The position numbers were made by a program, and so were the translations under genes. Below the pieces are notes generated by a model. That model saw only the letters and a program-made list of their open reading frames with translations, did not search any database and was not told the origin of the DNA. DNA of 64,000 bases, from positions 62,001-126,000 of the forward strand of contig CAZMNW010000025.1 of assembly GCA_964567755.1 (NCBI GenBank), in the 5' to 3' direction. Positions within the stretch are counted from its first letter, which is position 1. The number at the start of each line of letters is the position of its first letter. Positions 44,715 through 52,187 of the stretch are shown here, one piece after another. Source of the stretch: DASRJW01 sp964567755 (GTDB lineage Bacteria; Krumholzibacteriota; Krumholzibacteriia; G020349025).

Positions 44715-46514
44715 ATGCGGTGGAAACGCGCCTTTCCCGATGGAGCCCGTGCCTGCTTGTGGATCGGCGCGATCGCCGCAGTAGTACGCATCGGGCATCT
44801 TATCGATTTCGCGCGACTCCCAATCTTCGATCGTCCCGCGGCGGACGCGGCGCTGTACTTGGGATTCGCGCAGCGCATCGCCGACGCCTGGGTCCTGCCC
44901 GAGGTGTTCTTCAAACCGCCGTTGTTCCCAGTCGTGTTGGGGGCCTGGCTGCATTTCGTCGGGCTCGACTTCTTCTGGCTGCGCTTCCCCTTCGCGCTCC
45001 TCGGCGCGGGCACCGCAGTGCTCACTTGGTTGGTGGCGCGGCGACTTTTCGATGCGCGCGTGGCATTCCTCGCCGGGCTCCTGCAGGCGTTACATCGCAG
45101 CGCCGTCTACTTCGACGGCGAGCTGCTCGAGATCGGGCTCGCCACGGTTCTACAACTCGGTGCGCTGCTGGCGGTGTTGCACACCGGTCAAGCTCGACAG
45201 TGGCGCAGACTCCTTGGTGCCGGGTTCCTACTCGGCCTCGGATGCGTGGCGCGACCGAGTTTCCTCGCCTGGGGTCTGGTGGCGCTCGTCTGGCTCGGGC
45301 GGCGTCGAGCGTTACCGGCCGCGATCGGCGCGTTGGTCGCCATCGCACCCGTGACCTTTCACAACGCTTGGCATGGGCGCGACTTCGTGCTCATTTCGTC
45401 CAACTTGGGACTCAACGTCTACATCGGCAACAACCCGTGGGCGAACGGTCGTATCGCCGCGACGCCCGAGCTGCCTGCCGAACCTGCGCGCGCCCGCCGC
45501 GCTGCGGAAGCCATCGCCGAATCCGCTACCGGGCACGAGCTGCGGCCGTCGCAAGTGAGCCAGTTCTGGATGCAGCGCGGTCTCGCACATGCTGCATCCC
45601 ACCCGCTGCAAACGCTCGGGCTCCTCGGCCGCAAGCTCTTCTATGCCTGGAACGGCGCCGCGATTGCAGACAATGAGGATCTGTCCGGGCTCTCGCGCTA
45701 CTTGTGGTTATTTCGCTGCCTTCCGGTCGGGATGTGGTTGCTCGCCCCTTTGGGTCTTCTGGGTCTCCTGCGGGCGAACAGCGCCGCAGCGCGGGACTTG
45801 GTGCTAGCCCGCAGCTTCGTCTGGGTGCAGGTGCTGGCCCTGCTGCCGTTCTTCGTCGTCGAGCGCTTCCGCATGCCGTATGCCCCCGCCCTCGCGCTCT
45901 TCGCAGCCTGGTCGATCGTGACGCTCGTTACGGCGCGACGAGCACCCTTGGCGCTCGTGGCATTGGCGCTCTTGATGGTGTGCAACCTGCCGCTCTTCGG
46001 CGTGCGCGCGGCGCCGGCGTTCGATTTGGACTATCGCCTCGCGTACGCCTATCACCAACGCGGCGAGCTCGATGCGGCCCTCGCCGCTTATCGCCGGGCG
46101 GTGCAACGGCAGCCACAGTCGGGGTTGGCACGCAACGCGCTCGGGCATTTGTTGGCGGAGCGCGGCGAGCAGCTCGATGAAGCCGCGCGTCTGGTCGAGA
46201 GCGCCTTCGCCCTCGATCCCGATCGCACTGCCCATTATGCCGAGACCCTGGCGATGATCGAGCTGCGCCGTGGCGATCCGGAAGCGGCACTGCGCGCCTG
46301 CGCGCGCGGTCTAGCCCGGACCACGGAGCCGCCGCTCCGCGCCGCATTGCTGCTGCGGCGGGCCGAAGCCGCTCACGCGCTCGGTCGCGTGGTCGCGGCA
46401 ACCGAGGATCTGCACGCCGTGCGGCAGCTCGTGTCGGCGGGGCCGGTATACGAACGCGCGCGCGCGCTCCAGGAGCGCATCGACACGGCAGAGACAAAGA
46501 GGACCGATCCGTGA
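44715..46514 (+). CDS. Membrane glycosyltransferase-like protein with TPR tail
   Basis: 599 residues. About ten hydrophobic helices between 10 and 420, beginning LWIGAIAAVVRIGHLIDF. The loop FDRPAADAALYLGFAQRIADAW, with paired acidic residues after helix 1, is the signature of the GT-C/PMT (DUF2723-like, ArnT/GT39) class using lipid-linked sugars. From about 430 the protein is TPR-like: YAYHQRGELDAALAAYRRAVQRQPQ. That combination resembles O-linked glycosylation proteins. The start is unclear: ATG 44715 or TTG 44679, both without a good ribosome site. The stop overlaps the deacetylase GTG. Confidence 0.78.
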   Translation: MRWKRAFPDGARACLWIGAIAAVVRIGHLIDFARLPIFDRPAADAALYLGFAQRIADAWVLPEVFFKPPLFPVVLGAWLHFVGLDFFWLRFPFALLGAGTAVLTWLVARRLFDARVAFLAGLLQALHRSAVYFDGELLEIGLATVLQLGALLAVLHTGQARQWRRLLGAGFLLGLGCVARPSFLAWGLVALVWLGRRRALPAAIGALVAIAPVTFHNAWHGRDFVLISSNLGLNVYIGNNPWANGRIAATPELPAEPARARRAAEAIAESATGHELRPSQVSQFWMQRGLAHAASHPLQTLGLLGRKLFYAWNGAAIADNEDLSGLSRYLWLFRCLPVGMWLLAPLGLLGLLRANSAAARDLVLARSFVWVQVLALLPFFVVERFRMPYAPALALFAAWSIVTLVTARRAPLALVALALLMVCNLPLFGVRAAPAFDLDYRLAYAYHQRGELDAALAAYRRAVQRQPQSGLARNALGHLLAERGEQLDEAARLVESAFALDPDRTAHYAETLAMIELRRGDPEAALRACARGLARTTEPPLRAALLLRRAEAAHALGRVVAATEDLHAVRQLVSAGPVYERARALQERIDTAETKRTDP

Positions 46515-47293
46515 GACAATTCATCCAGTCCGCGCGTTCAGATCGACCGGCTCGCGAGTTCTTGGAACCGCTGCATGGTCCAAAGCCCCCTGAGCCGCAA
46601 CGACCGGCGGAGGATCGATTGAATCTCCTGCACAGCCCGCGCGCCTTCGGCTTCATTTCGCGCCATCTCCTGTGCTCGGTTCCCCTCGCCGCTCGCCGCC
46701 TGGCGCTCACATTCGACGATGGCCCCAACCCACACGCGACGCCGCGGCTGCTACGCCTTCTGGCGGCCCGGGGCATCCGCGCCACCTTCTTCCTTCTCGG
46801 GCGCAACGTCTTGCGATTCCCGCACCTCGTGGCGCAGATCGCGGCCGACGGCCACGAGATCGGCAACCACACCCACAATCATCTCGCCCTGCCGCTCTTG
46901 CCGCGCCCGCTGGCGCTGCGCGAGCTCGAGCGCACCAGCCGTCTCATCGAATCGGCCACGGGTCAGCGGCCGCACCTGGTGCGACCTCCGCTCGGCTGGT
47001 TCAGCGCCGGCGTGTTGCGCACGCTGGCAGCGAATGGCTATCGCGCCGTGCTCGGCGACGTGTATCCGCGCGACTGCACTCGCCCCGGCGCCGGAGTCAT
47101 TGCCCAGCGCGTCTTGGAACGCGCCCGGCCAGGGTCCATCGTCATCCTGCACGATGGCGTCCCCTTCGGCCGCGCCGATCGCACGCAAACCGTCGACGCC
47201 GTGGCGCTCGTCATCGACGAGCTGCACCGCCAGCACTACGGCTTCGGCACCGTGAGCCACTTACTCGACCAGGCCCGCAGCGAGGGCGCCTGA
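46511..47293 (+). CDS. Polysaccharide deacetylase (NodB homology)
   Basis: 260 residues, carbohydrate esterase 4. Motif 1 TFDDGPNP (Asp69/Asp70), motif 2 HTHNH (His120 and His124 as zinc ligands), motif 3 RPPLGWF, and late ILHDG are all present, so it should be active. It removes N-acetyl groups from a glycan; with a membrane glycosyltransferase upstream, the substrate may be that pathway's product. No signal peptide is evident: residues 1-45 are polar, so it may act in the cytoplasm on a lipid-linked sugar, like ArnD. GTG 46511 overlaps the preceding stop as GTGA, with GAGGA upstream. Confidence 0.88.
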   Translation: MRQFIQSARSDRPAREFLEPLHGPKPPEPQRPAEDRLNLLHSPRAFGFISRHLLCSVPLAARRLALTFDDGPNPHATPRLLRLLAARGIRATFFLLGRNVLRFPHLVAQIAADGHEIGNHTHNHLALPLLPRPLALRELERTSRLIESATGQRPHLVRPPLGWFSAGVLRTLAANGYRAVLGDVYPRDCTRPGAGVIAQRVLERARPGSIVILHDGVPFGRADRTQTVDAVALVIDELHRQHYGFGTVSHLLDQARSEGA

Positions 47294-47302
47294 AATCACG
47301 TC

Positions 47303-47512
47303 ATGGGCTCGCCGCAGAACCCGCCGCCGGAGTTGGAACTTCTCGGTACGATTCTCGGCGCCACCCTGCCCGTCGATTGCCTCCGTGGAGCGAATCCCAC
47401 GGACGCAGCTCCTGCTCTCGCGCTCGATGTGCCGCTCCACACGGCCCTGCACCCCAACGTGCCAAACCCGTTCAACCAGAGCTTCACGCGCAAGATGCTC
47501 GTGATGAAGTGA
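47303..47512 (+). pseudogene. Remnant of a C-terminal FlgD-like Ig domain
   Basis: A 69-codon reading frame without ribosome site. Residues about 49-58 (HPNVPNPFNQ) match the start of the FlgD-like Ig/sorting-type domain found at the C-terminus of many secreted FCB-group proteins. The last residues (SFTRKMLVMK) match its final strand. The roughly 60 residues that normally lie between are absent, so an internal deletion appears to have joned start and end near 47479. The N-terminal 48 residues are not recognised. It is best read as debris of a large exported protein gene. Confidence 0.6.
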
Positions 47513-47595
47513 TGTTCGGCGCGATCGGCGTCTGTATCGCACCTTGACACCGCGCCATTGTGTGCAGCCTGTCGCGTAGAATTGGAGGCCCGCGA

Positions 47596-47799
47596 ATGGC
47601 AACGACCCTGGCTCTCGACGACCGTCTCGTTGACGAGGCAAAGCGTTTGGGACGTCACAGCTCCAAACTTGCCGCCGTCAACGAAGCGCTGGCCGAGTAT
47701 GTGGCACGTCGGAAGCGTCGCCGTATCCTGAGTCTTTTCGGGAAGATGGATTGGGATCGAAGGTACGACTACAAAGCGGAGAGGAAGCTCCGGGGATGA
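47596..47799 (+). CDS. Orphan VapB-type antitoxin
   Basis: 67 residues. TTLALDDRLVDEAKRLGRHSSKLAAVNEALAEYVARRKRRR is the ribbon-helix-helix of the VapB type II (DUF2191) family. The tail ILSLFGKMDWDRRYDYK is the toxin-wrapping segment, with the usual LxGKxxW. ATG 47596 has GGAGG 7 bases upstream. VapC normally follows within a few bases, but the next 107 bases hold no gene and the next gene is on the opposite strand. So it is either an orphan whose toxin was lost or an antitoxin acting on a distant toxin. Confidence 0.82.
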   Translation: MATTLALDDRLVDEAKRLGRHSSKLAAVNEALAEYVARRKRRRILSLFGKMDWDRRYDYKAERKLRG

Positions 47800-47906
47800 G
47801 GGTCTAGCCTTGGCCTAGCCCTAGCTTCAGGCCGAATTCCAGCGCATCGCCCGTCACAGCAAGTTGCAGCTCGCCTGATCGGCTGGGATGCTCGACCCCG
47901 GTGAAT

Positions 47907-48710
47907 TCACGCGGCGTGGTCAGTGAGAAACTGGCGCAAGACAGCGTTCAACCCCTCGGGATCCTCGAGGCTCGGGAGATGCGCGACGCCTTTCAGATCG
48001 ACGACATTGGCGTTCGGAACGCCCGAAGCGATGAAGCTCGCCGTGCGGCGGAAATCGTCGCGATCGTTGGCGCCGCACACCTCCAGGATTGGCGTCTTGC
48101 AGTCGGGGAGACGTGCTGCGGTCGGCGTGCCGGCGTCAGCGCCTTCGTCACGCAGCCAATCGCCGGTGAATCGTTCTTGCATCGCGCGGACGCTGCGCTC
48201 GAGATCGGGGTCCGCTCCCATGGCGGCGAAGGCACGGTCCGCGCGCAGGAGTTGGACGGCGCCGCCTAAATCCCCGTCCCGCGCACGCGTGCGCATGGAC
48301 TGAATCAGCGCCGTCCACTCGTCGCCGAGCTCGGAACCCCACACCACGGGAGCCACCAACACTGCGGCGCGCACCGCGCGTGGTTCGGAGAGACAGAGCT
48401 GCAGGGCGGCATCGCAAGCGTAGCCGTGCGCGATCACCACTCCCGGCTGCTGGCGGGTCATTCCAGCCTGGATGGCGGCCCGGTGGGCATCGGCGGCGAA
48501 CCCGTTCCAGCCATGCCCCGCGGCGCTCGATGCGGACTTGCCGTGCCCGCGCCAGTCGAGCAGGAAGACCTGGTGCGTGGCGCGGAATGCTTCGCGCTGC
48601 GGCAGCCACTGTCGATGATCGAGGGTCAATTCGTGCAGGAACAGCACGGGGGCGCCGCCGCCGCAGACATCGACGTACATGTTCGTGCCATCGCTGGTGA
48701 AATAGGCCAT
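47907..48710 (-). CDS. Alpha/beta hydrolase-fold protein lacking the serine nucleophile
   Basis: 267 residues. The fold is clear: VLFLHELTLDHRQWLPQ (oxyanion segment), VFLLDWRGHGKS, and a C-terminal GVAHLPSLEDPEGLN with His near 244. The nucleophile elbow, normally GHSxGG, reads AHGYAC at 94-99, so Gly96 stands where Ser belongs. Either it is catalytically silent or Cys99 or another residue acts. The cap region is of the pimeloyl/3-oxoadipate enol-lactonase type. ATG 48710 has GGAGG 7 bases upstream. It is divergent from the glycosyltransferase. Substrate unknown. Confidence 0.8.
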   Translation of the reverse strand: MAYFTSDGTNMYVDVCGGGAPVLFLHELTLDHRQWLPQREAFRATHQVFLLDWRGHGKSASSAAGHGWNGFAADAHRAAIQAGMTRQQPGVVIAHGYACDAALQLCLSEPRAVRAAVLVAPVVWGSELGDEWTALIQSMRTRARDGDLGGAVQLLRADRAFAAMGADPDLERSVRAMQERFTGDWLRDEGADAGTPTAARLPDCKTPILEVCGANDRDDFRRTASFIASGVPNANVVDLKGVAHLPSLEDPEGLNAVLRQFLTDHAA

Positions 48711-48813
48711 GCGGCGACCTCCCCTTGCACACGCTATCATGCCGCCCATGGTCACTGCCAAGGCGTGTCCGCGAGTGGACGCGTTCGTGCACCGATCTTC
48801 AAGGCAGCTCTGG

Positions 48814-49893
48814 ATGCGCATCGCGTTCGTCAACTCGACCCGCAAATGGGGCGGGGTCAAGACCTGGTGCCTCGACATGGGCGAGGCGCTGCAGCGTCAG
48901 GGCCACTCGGTGTGGATCTACGGGCGGCCCGGGGAGTTCATCGAGCGGGCGAGCGGCCGCGGTCTCGAGGCCCACGGCGTCGCGTTCGGCCCCGACTTCA
49001 ATCCCCGGCTGATGATCCGATTCTGGCGCGACTTCCGCGCCCTGCACGTCGACCACGTGGTCGTCAATGTGGGAAAAGATCTACGCACCGCGGGTGTCGT
49101 GGCGCGCCTGCTCGGCATTCCCGTGATCCAGCACCTCGGCGCGCCCGGGGACCTGCGCGATACAGCGAAGACCCGATTCACCCAGCGTTGGCTGCATCCA
49201 CGGCTGTTGGCATGCAGCGAGTTCGTGCGCACCGAGTTGTTGCAACGCGTGCCGGCGCTCGCGGGGGCGGATTTCGTTGCCCTGCACCCGGGGACTACGC
49301 TCGGGCCCAAACCGCGACGCACCTCGCGTCCCCTGCGCGTGGTTCTCAGCACGAGCCGTCTCGATGCCGACAAAGGCCACTTCGAGCTTCTCGATGCGCT
49401 CGCCGGCCTGTCGGCCGCTGGCGCCGCGTTTCACTGTGTCATCCTCGGCACCGGAACCGAAGCCGAATTGCTGCGCGCGCGTGCGCTCGAATTGAGTCTC
49501 GGCGAGCGCATCACCTGGGCGGGGTTCCAGTCCGATGTCGGCAGCTTCCTGCGCCAGGCGGACATTTTCGTCCTGCCATCACAGTGCGAGCCGCTCGGCA
49601 TCGCGCTGCAAGAAGCCATGGCGCACGGTCTCGTTCCCGTGGCACGTCGCGCCGGCGGGGTGCCGGAGATCTGGCCCCACGCCTTGGAAGCACTTCTGTA
49701 CGCGCCGGAAAGCGGTGTTGCAGGCTTGCGCAAAGCGCTCGCTCTGGCACTCGACGCCAATGACGAAGAGCTCCATCGGTGGAAAGACATCGCGTGGGAG
49801 CACGCCCGGCGTACGTTCGACCTCGAGCATCAGAGCCGACGCTTCGCGGCGTGGATGCAAACCCATGGCTCGAATCCTGCCGTTCCTGTCTGA
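48814..49893 (+). CDS. Glycosyltransferase family 4
   Basis: 359 residues, GT-B fold. It opens MRIAFVNSTRKWGGVKTW with the glycine-rich acceptor loop. The donor domain contains VLSTSRLDADKGHFELLDAL, CVILGTGTEAELL and the E-x7-E motif EPLGIALQE in PSQCEPLGIALQEAMAHG. ATG 48814 is preferred because it matches the family opening; ATGs at 48709, 48739 and 48748 are in frame but without a better site (AAGGCAG precedes 48814). Donor and acceptor are unknown; lipopolysaccharide core or capsule is likely. Confidence 0.88.
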   Translation: MRIAFVNSTRKWGGVKTWCLDMGEALQRQGHSVWIYGRPGEFIERASGRGLEAHGVAFGPDFNPRLMIRFWRDFRALHVDHVVVNVGKDLRTAGVVARLLGIPVIQHLGAPGDLRDTAKTRFTQRWLHPRLLACSEFVRTELLQRVPALAGADFVALHPGTTLGPKPRRTSRPLRVVLSTSRLDADKGHFELLDALAGLSAAGAAFHCVILGTGTEAELLRARALELSLGERITWAGFQSDVGSFLRQADIFVLPSQCEPLGIALQEAMAHGLVPVARRAGGVPEIWPHALEALLYAPESGVAGLRKALALALDANDEELHRWKDIAWEHARRTFDLEHQSRRFAAWMQTHGSNPAVPV

Positions 49894-50148
49894 CGCTGCC
49901 CTATGAACGCCGGGGATGCGCCCTCGCGGACTGGCCAAGCGCCCCCGCGGCAAGTGCACCTTGCGCTCTCGCCACGCCTCGCGTTGGCGTTGCTCTCGAC
50001 CGCCAGGCGCAACCACACGACCCCCGACTCCGACCATTCGCTGCAATCCCTTGCGGCAGAGGGCTTTGGGCCTAGACGACCCGCATCGCCTGCGGTAAGG
50101 ATTCGGCATCAGATGAACGAGCGAGGTTTGCCACGGAAGGAGGAGTGC
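49894..50148. other. Leader region of the radical SAM gene
   Basis: The frame of the radical SAM gene is open back to 49903, but the extra 82 residues are arginine/alanine/serine-rich and resemble no domain. I treat the stretch as promoter and leader. AAGGAGG lies at 50137-50143, 5 bases before GTG 50149, and decides the start. Confidence 0.55.
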
Positions 50149-52086
50149 GTGCGAACACTGGATGTGGCGCTCTGTAAATCGGCGGACGCAGCCTGGCCCG
50201 TAGTGCAGTACCTGAACACCAAGGTGAAACCCGGGCAGGCGTTCAAGCCGCGCTGGGCGCCGGGGACACTGCTGCGCAGCTGGGAAAGAAGTTTCCCCAA
50301 GCTGGGATGGCCACGCGAGACCGATTCGCTCTGCCCGCAATGCGTCAAAGAAGTGCGCAGCGCCATCCTCTCCGATCAGCTCGATCCGAAGATTCTGATC
50401 GAAGGCAACCCGGGCGAGATCAAAGCCCAGGTCGTCGAACGCGACGGCAATGTCATCATGGTGAAGGATTGTCCCAAGCACGGCCGTTGCGAGGACGTGA
50501 TGGCGATTGACCCCGCGTTCCTATCGCGCATCGAACGCCTCTACCCCGGTCGCGATTTCAAATCACCGTCGACCGATCTACGCCAGCACGGCACGTCTTC
50601 GATTCAGTACGGCCGCGGCGCCGTGCTGACCGTCGACCTCACCAATCGTTGCAACATGATGTGCGACCCATGCTTCATGGACGCGAACCAGGTGGGGTAC
50701 GTCCATGAGCTCTCGTTCGAGGACGTCCGGAAGATTCTCGACGATTCGCTGCGCATTCAGCCGCGGCGTCAGATGTCGGTGCAGTTCTCTGGCGGCGAGC
50801 CCACAGTGAGCCCGATCTTCCTGGAATCGGTGGCCTACGCCAAAAAAGTCGGCTACTTCAGCATCCAGGCGGCGACGAACGGCATCCGCTTCGCCCAGGA
50901 TCTCGATTTCGCCTACCGCGCACGCGAGGCCGGCATGCGCCTCGCCTACCTGCAGTTCGACGGCACAGACAACGAGCACAACGCGCATCGCAAGATCGGC
51001 AACCTCTTCGATGTCAAGCTGCGCGCCATCGACAACTTGGCCAAGGCGGACATCGACGTCGTCCTGGTGGTCACCATCGTCAAGACCATCAACGACGACC
51101 AAGTGGGACCCATCATCGACTTCGCCATCGAGAACTCCGACAAGATCAGCGTCGTTTCCTTCCAGCCGGTGAGTTTCACCGGGCGTGACGAGGACATCAG
51201 CGACGCCGACCGGTCGCGCATGCGCTACACCTTGTCGCACTTGGCGCACGACGTGAAGAACCAGACTGGCGCCACCGATCCGTTGGTGGATTGGTACCCG
51301 CTGTCGGGCCTGGGACCGTTCTCGGACATGATCGACCTCATGAAGGGCCCCCAGGCCGAATGGGGCTCGCTCAAGTGCGGTTGCCACCCGAACTGCGGCA
51401 TCGGCACGATTCTCTTCGTCAACACCAAGACCAAGCAGATGGTGCCGCTGTCGGAGTTCCTCAACTTGGAACGGCTGCTCGCCGATGTGCGCACGATCAG
51501 CGATGCCAACCGCGGGCGCAATTTGACCAAAGCGCAGCTCGCTCTGGCGTTGTTGCGCAACTTCGATGCGCGCAAGGCACCGCTGTCGTTGAGCGAGTTC
51601 CTCAAGAAGTTCGACAAATCGGCCGGCGGCCACGCCGGCTTCGACGACAAGCCCGACTACGATTGGCGCGTGCTGTTCGTCGCCGGCATGTGGTTCCAGG
51701 ATCTGTTCAACTACGACTTCCGGCGCACCGAGATGTGCATCATTCCCTACGGGACGCAGCAGGGCGAGATCTCATTCTGCGCCTACAACACCGGCGTCGG
51801 CTGGCGGCAGATCGTCGAGCACATGCACAAGAACGCCACCACCGCCGAGTGGAACAAGCAGCACGGTAAGCACAAGGTCTACGCCAGCGGCAAGGACATG
51901 CAACTGCCGATGTACGACGACCCGGTGACGACCCGCGTGCCGGCGAAGCCTCGCGGCCAGGTGACGCTGCAGGTGAGCAACGGCAACGGTGGCGGCAATG
52001 GCAATGGCAACGGCGGCGGCTCAGCGGCGCTGGCGACGGCGGAACCGGCGCGCAGCGGCTGCGGCACGGGCTGCGGCTGCGGCTGA
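50149..52086 (+). CDS. Tes/Mss-like radical SAM protein
   Basis: 645 residues. Rubredoxin-like metal site: Cys62-x2-Cys65 (LCPQC) and Cys108-x5-Cys114 (DCPKHGRC). Radical SAM cluster C168-x3-C172-x2-C175 (RCNMMCDPCF) followed by FSGGEPT. Extra cysteines that could hold auxiliary clusters: 410, 412, 416, 530, 544. This layout matches the MJ0619/Tes family, whose archaeal member couples lipid tails into tetraethers; bacterial relatives (Mss) are linked to membrane-spanning diabolic acids. Lipid coupling here is inference. The C-terminal 45 residues are unusual: an Asn-Gly-rich linker (GNGGGNGNGN) and the tail SGCGTGCGCG with three more cysteines. GTG 50149 follows AAGGAGG. A strong terminator ends the gene. 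Confidence 0.87.
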   Translation: MRTLDVALCKSADAAWPVVQYLNTKVKPGQAFKPRWAPGTLLRSWERSFPKLGWPRETDSLCPQCVKEVRSAILSDQLDPKILIEGNPGEIKAQVVERDGNVIMVKDCPKHGRCEDVMAIDPAFLSRIERLYPGRDFKSPSTDLRQHGTSSIQYGRGAVLTVDLTNRCNMMCDPCFMDANQVGYVHELSFEDVRKILDDSLRIQPRRQMSVQFSGGEPTVSPIFLESVAYAKKVGYFSIQAATNGIRFAQDLDFAYRAREAGMRLAYLQFDGTDNEHNAHRKIGNLFDVKLRAIDNLAKADIDVVLVVTIVKTINDDQVGPIIDFAIENSDKISVVSFQPVSFTGRDEDISDADRSRMRYTLSHLAHDVKNQTGATDPLVDWYPLSGLGPFSDMIDLMKGPQAEWGSLKCGCHPNCGIGTILFVNTKTKQMVPLSEFLNLERLLADVRTISDANRGRNLTKAQLALALLRNFDARKAPLSLSEFLKKFDKSAGGHAGFDDKPDYDWRVLFVAGMWFQDLFNYDFRRTEMCIIPYGTQQGEISFCAYNTGVGWRQIVEHMHKNATTAEWNKQHGKHKVYASGKDMQLPMYDDPVTTRVPAKPRGQVTLQVSNGNGGGNGNGNGGGSAALATAEPARSGCGTGCGCG

Positions 52087-52126
52087 AAATCGCCGGGAAC
52101 CTTGGGAGCGGAGGCTTTGGCATTGC

Positions 52127-52159
52127 AAGTGGAGGGCCCTCCGCCCTCCACTTTTCTTT
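52127..52159 (+). terminator. Rho-independent terminator
   Basis: A perfect 11-bp stem (52127-52137 with 52143-52153), 5-base loop and T-rich tail (TTCTTT), 40 bases after the radical SAM stop. It is the clearest intrinsic terminator in the window. Confidence 0.9.
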
Positions 52160-52187
52160 GTGCGTCGGGGGCGTGTAGGATCTCCGG

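Noticed and set aside
49903..50148. 82-residue N-terminal extension of the radical SAM protein
   Set aside because: No domain, poor composition and no ribosome site, whereas AAGGAGG precedes GTG 50149 by 5 bases.
51960..52086. Asn-Gly repeat and Cys tail considered as a separate RiPP precursor
   Set aside because: It is continuous with the radical SAM reading frame and has no own start or ribosome site; kept as a tail of that protein.
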